A stretch of 64,000 nt of DNA, taken from NCBI GenBank assembly GCA_049306095.1, contig JBAQPU010000051.1, forward strand, positions 1 to 64,000, written 5' to 3'. Under the pieces are notes generated by a model. It worked only from the letters and a program-made list of their open reading frames with translations, did no database searches and was not told where the DNA came from. The DNA is from UBA2336 sp049306095 (GTDB lineage: Bacteria > Bacteroidota > Bacteroidia > Cytophagales > Cyclobacteriaceae). Positions 17,519 through 26,947 of this stretch are shown here, one piece after another. Both the position numbers and the translations under genes were made by a program. Position 1 is the stretch's first letter. Each line of letters opens with the position of its first letter.

Positions 17519-19049
17519 CTTCCTGATGATCATGTATACCCCCTTCCAGGCTTCGGCTGATCTGGCGGGTGATGGCATCCAGTTGGATGCCACATGTTTT
17601 TAAGTGGGTAAAAATGGTTTCATATTCCTCGGGCTTTGCCTGGTCGATCAGGTTAATCAGGCCAAGAATGCTGGAAATGGGAGCACGCAGTTTGTGAGCG
17701 TTAATGAAGGCGTACTCCATTAATTTCTGATTTTGGTCGGTCAGTTGTTGGGTTCGTATTGCAATTCTACTTTCCAGGTTTTTATTCAATTCCTGTAATT
17801 CTTCATTTAATTTGATGAGTGCAGTTGCCTGCATTTCAATGGCCAGTTTCTGTGTTTGGATTTCCTCATTTTTTTCCTGAAGAATTTTATTTACAGAAAG
17901 GGTTTTGTGTCGCTGGCGGTACAGTAGCCAGGCCATAATTCCTGCGATGACGAGACCAATACTGATGGCAAAAATAATTTGGCGTTGTAGTTGAAGCTGC
18001 GACTCTTTAAAATGTTGATCGGAACGCAACTGGCGGTTTTCCTGTTCCTTTGCTTCTGTTTCGAAGGCCAGTTGTAAGCGGGCGATTTGATCGCTTTTAG
18101 CCAGGTTATAAACACTGTCTTTTAATGTGGTGTAACGATAAAGATTGACGAAGGCCTGAAGGTAATGACCACGCGCGGAATCAAGTCGGGAGAGCTTCAG
18201 GTAATTATTAACCTGTATGTCGGGTACTTTGATTAACCTGGCCATTTCAATTGAAAGGGTCAGGTAATGCTCCGACTCTTCAAAAAGGTTGAGCTCACGG
18301 TATACGTCAGCCATATTCTGATAATTTTGAATGACCAGCCTTATTTCGCCCAATTCTTTCCATATTTTTTCAGCCCGTTTAAAATGTTCAATGGCTTCTT
18401 TGTATTTTTTTTGTTTGGTGCAAACCAATCCAAAACCTGAAAAGGAATAGCCCACTACCCGTTGATTGTTGATGGCGCGCGCGAGGGAAAGTGAACGTTC
18501 GAAGTATGTTAAAGCAAGGGGAAGTTCACCGGTAATAACATAGAGTTCGCCAATGTTGTAAAGTGTTATCGCCTGGGTGTTGTCACCTTTTTTAAGATCA
18601 AATGCCGCGAGCAGGTATTCAAGTGCCTTTTTGTACTCACTCATTTTTTTATACACCTCAGCAATGTTGTTATAGTTTTGTCCAAGGCCTATGCTGTCGT
18701 GAATGGATTCGTATTGACGGGCTGCCAGCAGATAATTATTTTGAGCAAGTTCATAAACGCCCTCAAACCAATATGAATTTCCAATAATGGTGAGCGCCCG
18801 TGCGTGACCTTTTACATACTTGAGTGCCGGGGCTTGTTCCGTAACAACGGTGGCAATCCTGCGCGATAGTGCGGGATTGACCTTTAAATAATCGGTAGCC
18901 AGTTTGTTAAGCTGTAAAATATATGCGGTGTCTTTGGGTATATCTGAAAACCGTGTCGCCAGACTATCCGGCAATGCGGTTTGACAAACCGATCGTGTAG
19001 AAAGGAATAGCAGGAAGAGGAAAAGATGCCAACCCTTACTGAATTTCAT
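17511..19049 (-). CDS. TPR protein with membrane segment and DHp-like helix pair, no ATPase domain
   Basis: A 512-residue exported/membrane protein: signal peptide (1-22), a tetratricopeptide array (about 60-330), one transmembrane segment (about 360-380), then a coiled coil and a histidine-kinase-type dimerisation box, AFINAHKLRAPISSILGL, with the phospho-acceptor histidine at H452. The protein ends 60 residues later. No N, G1 or G2 boxes of the HATPase domain are present, in frame or immediately downstream. It therefore cannot autophosphorylate as a kinase by itself. The histidine box is intact, so it may partner with another kinase or act as a phosphotransfer protein. It follows the CBS-like gene by 16 nt. 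Confidence 0.82.
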   Translation of the reverse strand: MKFSKGWHLFLFLLFLSTRSVCQTALPDSLATRFSDIPKDTAYILQLNKLATDYLKVNPALSRRIATVVTEQAPALKYVKGHARALTIIGNSYWFEGVYELAQNNYLLAARQYESIHDSIGLGQNYNNIAEVYKKMSEYKKALEYLLAAFDLKKGDNTQAITLYNIGELYVITGELPLALTYFERSLSLARAINNQRVVGYSFSGFGLVCTKQKKYKEAIEHFKRAEKIWKELGEIRLVIQNYQNMADVYRELNLFEESEHYLTLSIEMARLIKVPDIQVNNYLKLSRLDSARGHYLQAFVNLYRYTTLKDSVYNLAKSDQIARLQLAFETEAKEQENRQLRSDQHFKESQLQLQRQIIFAISIGLVIAGIMAWLLYRQRHKTLSVNKILQEKNEEIQTQKLAIEMQATALIKLNEELQELNKNLESRIAIRTQQLTDQNQKLMEYAFINAHKLRAPISSILGLINLIDQAKPEEYETIFTHLKTCGIQLDAITRQISRSLEGGIHDHQEVT

Positions 19050-19065
19050 TCATTTATTTGTTTGC

Positions 19066-20439
19066 TTATGATGTGATGGCTTTTAATACATCGTGTTTGG
19101 TAATAATGTGTACGTGCTGATTTTCATCCCTCACCAGCACAGCCTTGTTTTCTTTGTTGAGGAAAGAAGAAAGCACATCCAAAGTACTGTCTGGCGCCAC
19201 AAATTGCATGGGCTTATCCATAATTTCACCAACCGTTTTGGTTTTGAGTTGTGGATCTTCCATGATTTTTTCCAATAATCCTGAAGAGCTAACACTTCCT
19301 ACGAAATGCCCGTTTTCGGTTACGGGTATTTGATCAATCCCCTCTTTATTCATCAATAAAATAGCTTCGCTAACGTTTGCCTTCGTGGCGACTGTGCAAA
19401 GTGAATCGTTGCTATTCCGGCCGCGGATAATATCACGCGCAGTAGAAGCAAAAGAACGTGTGTCCAGAAATCCGTGATCTTTCATCCAGTTATCGTTATA
19501 TACTTTAGCCAGGTAACGGGTGCCGTGATCGGGTAATAGAATTACCATCACATCATCCTTCTTTAAATTTTCCCGGGCATATTCGAGGGCGCCATGTACA
19601 GCTGATCCACTCGACCACCCCACAAACATTCCCTCTTCACGTGAAAGTCTGCGAGTCATCACTGCGCCATCTTTATCGGTAACTTTTATAAAGGAGTCGA
19701 TAACATTGAAGTCAACATTCTTAGGTAAAATATCTTCCCCGAAACCTTCTGTGAGGTATGGATATATTTCATTCTCATCGAAAATGCCCGTCTCTTTATA
19801 TTTTTTAAATACGGAACCGTAGGTGTCAATACCCACGGTCACCAGCGAAGGTTTTTGTTCTTTCAGGTAGGTGGCTGTTCCGCACATCGATCCACCGGTG
19901 CCCACGGTAGCCACATAGTGTGTGATCGAGCCCTCCGTTTGCTTCCATATTTCCGGACCTGTAGATTGGTAGTGCGCTTTCGCGTTGGAGGGGTTGTCGT
20001 ACTGATTCGGGTAAATAGAATTAGGAATTTCCTGGTTCAGTTTTCGTGCTACGGAGTAATAAGAACGTGGATCTTCAGGGGCCACATTGGTAGGGCACAC
20101 AATTACTTCCGCACCAACGGCCCGCAAGATGTTTATTTTCTCCTGCGATTGTTTATCGGCCATCGTAAAAATACACCGGTACCCTTTGGCAATGGCAGTA
20201 AGCGCAAGGCCCATTCCGGTGTTACCGGACGTTCCTTCAATGATGGTGCCGCCTGGTTTTAGAAGACCTGCTTTTTCAGCATCCTCAATCATTTTTAACG
20301 CCATTCGATCCTTCGTGGAATTACCCGGATTGAAATATTCTACTTTAGCTAGTACAGTACCCGGAATGCCTTTGAAAATCTTATTCAGCTTTACAATAGG
20401 AGTATTTCCGATGGTTTCAACGATTGAGTTATAATACAT
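19066..20439 (-). CDS. cystathionine beta-synthase / cysteine synthase with CBS pair
   Basis: A fold-type II PLP enzyme of the OASS/CBS family. The PLP lysine is K43 in NSTKDRM, the phosphate/substrate loop GTSGNTG is at 69-75, and the serine-rich GTGGSMCG motif follows. From about residue 335 there are two CBS domains, as in eukaryotic and Bacteroidota cystathionine beta-synthases. The length of 457 residues fits. It lacks the N-terminal heme domain, so it would be unregulated by heme; the CBS pair could bind adenosyl ligands. Reaction: serine (or O-acetylserine) plus homocysteine or sulfide. Activity cannot be split between the two options by sequence alone. Confidence 0.9.
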   Translation of the reverse strand: MYYNSIVETIGNTPIVKLNKIFKGIPGTVLAKVEYFNPGNSTKDRMALKMIEDAEKAGLLKPGGTIIEGTSGNTGMGLALTAIAKGYRCIFTMADKQSQEKINILRAVGAEVIVCPTNVAPEDPRSYYSVARKLNQEIPNSIYPNQYDNPSNAKAHYQSTGPEIWKQTEGSITHYVATVGTGGSMCGTATYLKEQKPSLVTVGIDTYGSVFKKYKETGIFDENEIYPYLTEGFGEDILPKNVDFNVIDSFIKVTDKDGAVMTRRLSREEGMFVGWSSGSAVHGALEYARENLKKDDVMVILLPDHGTRYLAKVYNDNWMKDHGFLDTRSFASTARDIIRGRNSNDSLCTVATKANVSEAILLMNKEGIDQIPVTENGHFVGSVSSSGLLEKIMEDPQLKTKTVGEIMDKPMQFVAPDSTLDVLSSFLNKENKAVLVRDENQHVHIITKHDVLKAITS

Positions 20440-20521
20440 GGGAATGATTAGTTGGGCAACAAATTTACGAAAAGCCCCTGAAAGGTTTGGGGGATGTAAT
20501 AAAACCGGTATTTGTTAAAAA

Positions 20522-21445
20522 TCAGGCTGCCCCTGCAAGCAGGTATAACACGGCCATCCGAACGGCCACTCCGTTTTCAACCTGATCGAGGATGATGGAA
20601 TGTTGAGAATCAGCCGCATCGCTGCTTAATTCCACGCCCCGGTTAATGGGGCCCGGGTGCATGAGCACAATCTCTTTTTTAAGGGTATCCAGTAATTTTT
20701 TGTTGATGCCGTAGTAAAGTGAATACTCGCGCAGGGATGGAAAATATTTGATTTGCTGGCGTTCTAACTGAATCCGCAGAACATTGGCGGCATCACACCA
20801 CTCCAGTGCTTTTTTAACATCGAGCTCTACCTGAACACCTAACTGATGGATATGCTTTGGTAACAGGGTAGGAGGGCCGCACACCATCACTTTTGCACCA
20901 AGTTTCTGAAGGGCAAAAATATTAGAAAGGGCTACACGGGAGTGAAGGATGTCACCGATGATGGCAATCTTTTTTCCGGAAACCGTGCCAAGCTTTTCAC
21001 GGATGGAGTACGCATCCAGCAGAGCCTGTGTTGGGTGCTCATGTGTTCCATCACCGGCATTCACAATATTGGCGTGAATGTGGCGCGCCAGAAAGTGAGG
21101 GGCCCCCGGACTGGCATGGCGCATTACAATCATATCCACTTTCATGGCCAGAATATTATTGACGGTATCGAGCAGGGTTTCTCCTTTTTTTAGCGAACTG
21201 GTGGAGGCTGAAAAATTAATCACGTCAGCTGATAATCTTTTTTGTGCCAGTTCAAATGACAGGCGGGTGCGGGTTGAGTTTTCGAAAAAGACATTGGCAA
21301 TGGTAACATCGCGCAGGGAAGGAACTTTCTTAATAGGCCTGTTGATAACTTCTTTAAAATTATCGGCAGTTTCAAAAATAAGTTCTATGTCTTCGCGGGT
21401 GATGTCCTTAATTCCAAGCAGGTGTTTTTGACTAAGCTTCGACAT
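20522..21445 (-). CDS. pyrB: aspartate carbamoyltransferase catalytic subunit
   Basis: Second step of pyrimidine synthesis: carbamoyl phosphate + aspartate to carbamoyl-aspartate. The carbamoyl-phosphate loop STRTRLSFE and the HPGPINRGVE motif are present, as is the GDGTHEHPTQALLD segment (HPTQ). The length of 307 residues is normal for the catalytic chain. No regulatory pyrI is next to it. It lies 5 nt downstream of pyrR. Confidence 0.97.
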   Translation of the reverse strand: MSKLSQKHLLGIKDITREDIELIFETADNFKEVINRPIKKVPSLRDVTIANVFFENSTRTRLSFELAQKRLSADVINFSASTSSLKKGETLLDTVNNILAMKVDMIVMRHASPGAPHFLARHIHANIVNAGDGTHEHPTQALLDAYSIREKLGTVSGKKIAIIGDILHSRVALSNIFALQKLGAKVMVCGPPTLLPKHIHQLGVQVELDVKKALEWCDAANVLRIQLERQQIKYFPSLREYSLYYGINKKLLDTLKKEIVLMHPGPINRGVELSSDAADSQHSIILDQVENGVAVRMAVLYLLAGAA

Positions 21446-21450
21446 AGTGT

Positions 21451-21990
21451 TTATTCCTTATTGATCAGCCATATTTTATTTTGAGTGCCTTTTGATTCCA
21501 GTTCGACCAACACTTTTTGCGAGGCCAGTGTGTTAACTGTTTTTCCAACATAGTCGGGTGCAATGGGCAGGTCGCGGTTATATTTTCTGTCGATCAGTAC
21601 CAGTAATTCTACTTTTTCCGGGCGGCCAAAGGCAATCATGGCATCCAGTGCTGCGCGAACGGTTCGGCCGGTAAAGAGTACATCATCGATCAGCACAACC
21701 CGTTTTCCTTCAATCACAAAGGGTATTTTATTTTCGCTGGCTTTAGCCGGAATTTCCCTCCGCCTGAAGTCATCCCGATGAAAGGTAACATCGAGGTAGC
21801 CCAGCGGCAGCGGTCTTTTTAATAATTTTTCAAGCTTTTGATGGATGATTTCTGCCAGGAAAATACCGCGTGGCTGCAGGCCGAGTATGACGGTTTCTGA
21901 AAAATCCTGATGAACCTCAATGAGTTGCTGGCAAAGGCGGCTAATGGTGATATCGAGCAGGTCGGAATCGAGAATGAGTTTTTTCTGCAT
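21451..21990 (-). CDS. pyrR: PyrR regulator / uracil phosphoribosyltransferase
   Basis: A 179-residue PRTase-fold protein with the PRPP motif VVLIDDVLFTGRTVRAALDA and the typical PyrR N-terminus. In other bacteria PyrR binds pyr mRNA in response to UMP and also has weak UPRT activity. It directly precedes pyrB in an operon. I did not find a convincing PyrR-binding attenuator in the 42-nt leader, so RNA-level control of this operon is not supported by the sequence here. Confidence 0.93.
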   Translation of the reverse strand: MQKKLILDSDLLDITISRLCQQLIEVHQDFSETVILGLQPRGIFLAEIIHQKLEKLLKRPLPLGYLDVTFHRDDFRRREIPAKASENKIPFVIEGKRVVLIDDVLFTGRTVRAALDAMIAFGRPEKVELLVLIDRKYNRDLPIAPDYVGKTVNTLASQKVLVELESKGTQNKIWLINKE

Positions 21991-22032
21991 AAGCCGAACG
22001 CAAATATACAGAAATAATCAATTTCAGGTGAG

Positions 22033-23583
22033 TTACCGATAGCTGATCTTGTTCACAAAAAATACTTTTTTCTTTTTGCGGAGGCTAAAGGTGTTTGAAA
22101 CAACGTCCTGAACACCATACGCCATAAAATGATTACCATACCAGTATTCCAGTCGGCTAATGTTTGTCCCATCTTCTGATGACAAATCTTCAGCTGAATT
22201 TAGCCTGATGTCGTTCGATGATTTCCCTTCCAGCACCGTATTGTCCTGGATTATTTTACTTCTGAGTTTATTATCAAAAAGATATAATAATACGATTTTA
22301 TCGTTCTGAACATCTATTTTAACAAACTGTTCCAGGGTGAATGTTCTCACATCATTAATTTCAAAACTGTTATCCCAAAGCAATTTGCCGTTTAAGTCTA
22401 TCCCCAACAGTACGGCATGTGTATACTGGTATCCGTCAAAAATAATCGGGCGATTATAAGACGATGACATGATGGATTGACTCTCGAGGGTTCTGTATTT
22501 TTTGTAGAAGGCTTCCCCCAGCAAAATGAATTGATTTTGATCGGCAAGAAGCTCATGAACGATGAGGTTATACTGAAATTTAATTTTTTTTCCTTTTACC
22601 TTTTTCCGCTGTATTCGTTCTTTGATTCTGTTTATTTTTTTGGGTCTTAGATAGTTGAAGAAGTTTTCCAGATCGGCAAAATTGTAATAATGCATTTGTT
22701 GCAGGTCATCGGCCGTAAGGCGCGCAATAAATAGTCCGTTCGAGTACTCTCCGCTGCGGTTTCCATACACCCCCGCGATGATCTGATCTTTGTTGTTCAT
22801 TTGAATGGTTCTGCCAAAAATCAGGTTGTGATTGCCGTCTGGCTGAAGCATGACATTACGAATTAACTTACCGGTGGGGTCATAATTTTTTACCCAGATG
22901 GTTTGTTGCTTCTGGTAGTTTTTAGCGCTGATCAGGATATCAAACGATTCATCCTCGTTGATCTTTAGCTGGTTGAGTTCTCCGGGCTCGTTAAAGAGCC
23001 CCGGCAATACTTTTGATTTTTGCGTTTTAAAATCGAAGAAGAGCACAACAGGCACCCGATTGAAGTAACCACCAAGCAGCGTACCGTTACTGGTTACAGA
23101 AAATACTGTAGGAATAAATGGCAGCACATTGTGAATAATAAATTTTATATAGTTGCCTGTCTTGACATCAATTCGATACAGGTGAAAGTTGGCAGAGGTG
23201 AAGTTGCTGTGGCGAAAGATTAAAAATAGCGTATTCTTAAAGACAACTTTTTTTTCTAATGTCAGGCGCTGATCAAGGGGTAAGCTTCCTCTCCATTGTT
23301 GGTGCAAAAGCGTATCAAGGTGGATTAACTCCAACGCGTTTCCGCTACGAGATTCTGCCTGACGGAATAGTAAGATTCCGGCATCGGTGGCCGGAATGGC
23401 ATCGAAAGTCTCCTGATCAGAAAAAATAGGGATCTCCAGGCGGTCGTCTTGTTGAAGTTGAGCCGAACCGCATAGCGGCAAAACGATCAGAAGTTTAAGG
23501 AACCACCACTTTGTTGATATAAAAGACCTCCCGTGTTTTATCTGCACTGTATTTATTCCGAACGGTTTGATATCCCCACACAT
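22033..23583 (-). CDS. exported protein of unknown function, paralogue B
   Basis: About 500 residues after a signal peptide (around STKWWFLKLLIVLPLCGSAQ). The sequence is beta-rich and looks like a propeller or beta-sandwich, with a conserved LRPKK-x-x-R-x-KER segment near the middle and a C-terminus ending in a VFFVNK strand. It aligns along its length with the upstream gene (paralogue A), sharing FADLENFFNYLRPKK versus FGQLEHYLEYLKPKK. The ATG at 23583 overlaps the paralogue by 89 nt and leaves a long n-region; a GTG at 23547 is an alternative. Family and function are not recognised. Confidence 0.72.
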   Translation of the reverse strand: MCGDIKPFGINTVQIKHGRSFISTKWWFLKLLIVLPLCGSAQLQQDDRLEIPIFSDQETFDAIPATDAGILLFRQAESRSGNALELIHLDTLLHQQWRGSLPLDQRLTLEKKVVFKNTLFLIFRHSNFTSANFHLYRIDVKTGNYIKFIIHNVLPFIPTVFSVTSNGTLLGGYFNRVPVVLFFDFKTQKSKVLPGLFNEPGELNQLKINEDESFDILISAKNYQKQQTIWVKNYDPTGKLIRNVMLQPDGNHNLIFGRTIQMNNKDQIIAGVYGNRSGEYSNGLFIARLTADDLQQMHYYNFADLENFFNYLRPKKINRIKERIQRKKVKGKKIKFQYNLIVHELLADQNQFILLGEAFYKKYRTLESQSIMSSSYNRPIIFDGYQYTHAVLLGIDLNGKLLWDNSFEINDVRTFTLEQFVKIDVQNDKIVLLYLFDNKLRSKIIQDNTVLEGKSSNDIRLNSAEDLSSEDGTNISRLEYWYGNHFMAYGVQDVVSNTFSLRKKKKVFFVNKISYR

Positions 23584-25081
23584 AAAAGTTGTTTCGGTAC
23601 CATTGTTTAACCGTACCCATAGGAGTATTTTCTGATCTCACTTCATCGGTACTGTTTTTTGGAGTAATTTTTTCAATTATTTCTTCTTCTTCTCCGGAAG
23701 ACAACGTTATTTTCTTCATTATTAATTCCGATTCTTTTTTATAGAGCAAAAAAACATTTTGCTGCGTTAATATAAAATCCATCGATTGCTCAAGGGCATC
23801 TCGTTTGACATTGTCAAATTTCAGGCTGTAATCCCAAAGCACCTTGCCCTGGTTGTCCATCGCCATGACAATGCCATGTATGCACTTAACATCCTGGTCA
23901 TTGGAAACGTTTGCTCCTTGATTGTATTGGTACGGGATCGGGTACATCCTGTTGCCGGGATAGTAACCTCCATAGGGTGAATAGGGGTAATAGTTGGGAT
24001 AGTACCCATAAGGTGTAGGACTGTTTTGTGAATAAGTACTGGATGGAACAAAGGATTCGGCCAATAACAAAAATCCTTTTTCATACTCAACGATTTTAAA
24101 GGGGATGACATAGTTGGTAAAATCCGGAATTTTTCCTCTTTCGAGTGCATCGGCAGTCCTTTCTTTTACTTTAGCTGCTTTTTTGGGTTTTAGATATTCC
24201 AGGTAGTGTTCCAGTTGTCCGAAATAAACGCGCTGAACATTTTGCGTACCAAAGGGATTGACATGGGAGGCATAAAAGCCCGATGCTTGCTTGGTGTTAC
24301 GCTTGCCCCAGGTGCCGAGTATCATCATGTCATCGCGCCTCAAGGTGCTGCTCATGCCATTTTGTATGATCATGTCACTATCAATTCTGGTTACCGTTTC
24401 CAGTAATTGATTTCCTGAAGAGTCGAAGGTCCGGAAGATGATGGTTTGATTATCCTGATTATTTCGGTCGATGAGTATGGTGTTAAAAGTTTGATTCAGG
24501 TTGGTTCGCATTTCCAGCAGTTCAACGTTCTTTTGAAAAAAGCCTGGTATCATTTTCACGTGTTTAGTGGAAGGCAGGTACAGCAGTGCAGCTGACTCGG
24601 TATCTACGTATCCTCCAAACACAAAATTCTCACCGGCTTTCAAAAACTGGGTAACTTTAAAATTCAACTCGGGTTTTATTTCATCGCTAACAACTTCCAT
24701 AGACCTGGTATTAATCGAAACCAGTTCCATTTCTCCCTTAAATTCTTTCCTGACAAACAACAGGTAAACAAAACCGGGTGCGTACTCATAACCGATCAGT
24801 TTATCCTGGACGTCAACTTCAATTTCAAGGCTGGCTTTTTCCTGCAGGGCTGTATCCAGCAGGATAACTTCCCAGAACTGGTTGCCGCTTTTGTATTTAT
24901 TTTGTTCGCGAATCAGTGCAATGCCCTCGCTTTCAAGTGGAATGATTGTGAAGTCATCATCATTAAATTTTCGTTCTTTTTCAAATCGAAACGGTTGGCT
25001 GATCTGACTATAGCACGAAAAAAAGACGAGGCAGCAACCGAGAGAAGCCAGGAACGTTTTGAAGAATTTTAATGGGATCAT
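23495..25081 (-). CDS. exported protein of unknown function, paralogue A
   Basis: 528 residues with a signal peptide (ends near residue 24, SCYSQ) and a beta-rich mature domain. A low-complexity Tyr/Pro/Gly/Asn segment (about 355-390, YGYYPNYYPYSPYGGYYPG) forms a flexible loop absent from its paralogue. It is homologous to the next gene downstream across the whole length. Its ATG overlaps the EVE-domain gene's stop by 4 nt (ATGA), so the three genes are one transcription unit. Confidence 0.75.
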   Translation of the reverse strand: MIPLKFFKTFLASLGCCLVFFSCYSQISQPFRFEKERKFNDDDFTIIPLESEGIALIREQNKYKSGNQFWEVILLDTALQEKASLEIEVDVQDKLIGYEYAPGFVYLLFVRKEFKGEMELVSINTRSMEVVSDEIKPELNFKVTQFLKAGENFVFGGYVDTESAALLYLPSTKHVKMIPGFFQKNVELLEMRTNLNQTFNTILIDRNNQDNQTIIFRTFDSSGNQLLETVTRIDSDMIIQNGMSSTLRRDDMMILGTWGKRNTKQASGFYASHVNPFGTQNVQRVYFGQLEHYLEYLKPKKAAKVKERTADALERGKIPDFTNYVIPFKIVEYEKGFLLLAESFVPSSTYSQNSPTPYGYYPNYYPYSPYGGYYPGNRMYPIPYQYNQGANVSNDQDVKCIHGIVMAMDNQGKVLWDYSLKFDNVKRDALEQSMDFILTQQNVFLLYKKESELIMKKITLSSGEEEEIIEKITPKNSTDEVRSENTPMGTVKQWYRNNFYVWGYQTVRNKYSADKTREVFYINKVVVP

Positions 25082-25482
25082 TTATCTCCACTTAGTTCAA
25101 AAACCGTAGCAATTTCATCTTCGCGCACGGGTTGCACCGATAGCCGTGATGCTTTGACCAATACCATGTTGCTAAGTTTTTTGATGGATTTAATTTGATT
25201 GAGCGTAACCGGTTTCTTTAATTTTTTTTCTGAACTCAAGTCTACCACTACCCAATCAGGGTCTTTTGGGTCGGGATAGGCCTCTTTCAGCACCGAGGCC
25301 ATACCGATGATGGCCTTTTCATCACCGGTGTGGTAAATAAAAACACGATCACCTTTTTTCATGGATTTTAAATTGGTGCGCGCCTGAAAATTACGCACGC
25401 CATCCCACACGGCTTTTTTATCGCGTACTAAATCATCCCATGAATACGTGTCGGGTTCAGTTTTAACGAGCCAGTAGTTCAT
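25078..25482 (-). CDS. EVE domain protein
   Basis: A 134-residue single-domain protein of the EVE (PUA-like) fold, beginning MNYWLVKTEPDTYSWDDL and containing KKGDRVFIYHTGDEKAIIG. EVE domains bind modified bases in DNA or RNA. It stands alone here, with no DNA-modification or restriction gene next to it, so a ligand cannot be assigned. It is the first gene of the unit with the two paralogues. Confidence 0.93.
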   Translation of the reverse strand: MNYWLVKTEPDTYSWDDLVRDKKAVWDGVRNFQARTNLKSMKKGDRVFIYHTGDEKAIIGMASVLKEAYPDPKDPDWVVVDLSSEKKLKKPVTLNQIKSIKKLSNMVLVKASRLSVQPVREDEIATVFELSGDK

Positions 25483-25544
25483 AGTTGTAGTATTGAATAT
25501 TCTAAAATAGCAAATAGTGTTCGCTAAAAAGTATTTTCCATAAT

Positions 25545-25574
25545 AAAAAAGCCGCTCTAAAGAACGGCTTTTTT
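25545..25574 (-). terminator. rho-independent terminator of susD
   Basis: A 10-bp stem AAAAAAGCCG / CGGCTTTTTT (25545-25554 and 25565-25574) lies 16 nt past the SusD-family stop. Confidence 0.9.
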
Positions 25575-25590
25575 ATTACCAAAGAACGGG

Positions 25591-26937
25591 TTAGTCGTAA
25601 CCCTCATTCTGTTCCAAATCAGGATTAATTTGAATTTCTCTGTTTGGAATTGGGAAGATTAATTCAGGTGCATCAAAGGTGAGCGTACCTACTGGCCGTT
25701 GCGTGCGTTTAAGGTCATGGATCAGGTGACCCTCAAAAGCAAGTTCTAAATGTCTTTCATTGAGAACATCTGAAACGGTGACACTTCCTAAGTCAGTTAA
25801 TCCAACCCGATTTCTAATAGCGTTTACATCATTAAGGGGAGTGTCTCCAATGGTTGTCCCCGCTTGTAAATTGGCCTCAGCGCGTGTCAGATACATCTCT
25901 GCAAGCCGAATGATATTAACATTTCCAAATTGATTATTCCATTTGCCAGTTCTTTCTCCATCATAGAATAAATCCAATCTTTCATCACCTGCTTCATACA
26001 ATGCAAAGTGTGCAGGTTCAATGTAGATATCGCCTCTTCCGCCAAAATCAGATGTAGCAAAAAAGGTATTCATGTTATTGATACCTGCTTGAGTGGTTAC
26101 CTGTATTGCAAAAACATCTTCAATTGTTGCATTGGTTGATCCATTGGAGCTGTTATTGAAATTATCAGCATAGTTGCTCAGTAAGTCATATTCGCCTGAT
26201 TGGATGACTCTGTCTGCTGCATCTCTGGCGGCCGGATAGTTGTTTTGCATAAGGTAAACCCTCGATAGCATGGCGCTGGCCGAATATGTAGTAGCAAAAA
26301 ATCCATTCGATGCAGGAAGTAAAGTTTCAGCATCTTGTAAATCAGTAATTACTTGTGTATAGACTTCTGCTACTGTGTTTCTGTCAACCAACCCAGTAAC
26401 GTTGGGCTCAAGAACTAATGGAACACCGGGGTTAGTAGCAGGGGTACCATTAATGTCTGTCCAGGTGCGTGCAAACACTCTTACTAATTCAAAATAGATA
26501 GTTCCACGAATGAATTTAGCTTCTCCTTCTATTCTGTCAACTTTTTCATCCTGGACAACGTCCAAATTAGCAAGAACGGTATTGCAAATATTGATTGCAC
26601 GATACGCGTCCAGCCAGGTTAATTCCGCCTGTCCATTTGTAACTAGCATGCTTTTTGTCCACACTTCACCGGGATCAACAAATGTTCCGTCCCAAAACAT
26701 TTCGGAGCCAGAAGGGTACGCATCACCGATCAACTCAGCGTCACGCTGCATGTTTCCTCCCAATACGTCACCATCACCTAAGAATGTGTAAGCTCCCACC
26801 ATAAGAGCTTCGATATCTTTAGATGTGCCGGTTGCAAGCGAGGAGTCAATTGTATTAAAAGGCGTTAAATTCAATTGATCGGCACAACTTGAGAAGACCG
26901 CAATTGCTGATAGAAGTATTAATATTTTCTTTTTCAT
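25591..26937 (-). CDS. SusD/RagB family outer-membrane lipoprotein
   Basis: A 448-residue lipoprotein forming the surface lid of a SusCD nutrient transporter. A type II signal peptide ends at C18 (AVFSSCADQ), and the mature protein has the TPR-like helices of the SusD family. The C-terminal AFEGHLIHDLKRT and RNREIQINPDLEQNEGY regions are typical. The ATG at 26937 follows the susC stop by 10 nt. The substrate is not deducible. Confidence 0.95.
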   Translation of the reverse strand: MKKKILILLSAIAVFSSCADQLNLTPFNTIDSSLATGTSKDIEALMVGAYTFLGDGDVLGGNMQRDAELIGDAYPSGSEMFWDGTFVDPGEVWTKSMLVTNGQAELTWLDAYRAINICNTVLANLDVVQDEKVDRIEGEAKFIRGTIYFELVRVFARTWTDINGTPATNPGVPLVLEPNVTGLVDRNTVAEVYTQVITDLQDAETLLPASNGFFATTYSASAMLSRVYLMQNNYPAARDAADRVIQSGEYDLLSNYADNFNNSSNGSTNATIEDVFAIQVTTQAGINNMNTFFATSDFGGRGDIYIEPAHFALYEAGDERLDLFYDGERTGKWNNQFGNVNIIRLAEMYLTRAEANLQAGTTIGDTPLNDVNAIRNRVGLTDLGSVTVSDVLNERHLELAFEGHLIHDLKRTQRPVGTLTFDAPELIFPIPNREIQINPDLEQNEGYD

Positions 26938-26947
26938 ATCTGTAAAT

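Noticed and set aside
19855..20434. Two overlapping plus-strand frames opposite the CBS-like gene
   Set aside because: No domain, low-complexity character and complete overlap with a well-supported enzyme gene.
21991..22032. PyrR-binding attenuator in front of pyrR
   Set aside because: The gap is only 42 nt, no anti-terminator/terminator pair is visible, and pyrR may be read through from the upstream gene.
23508..23530. GGGAGG followed by an ATA codon as an unusual start for the downstream paralogue
   Set aside because: The purine-rich stretch is explained by the coding sequence of the upstream gene (TREVF) and Bacteroidota rarely use Shine-Dalgarno sites.
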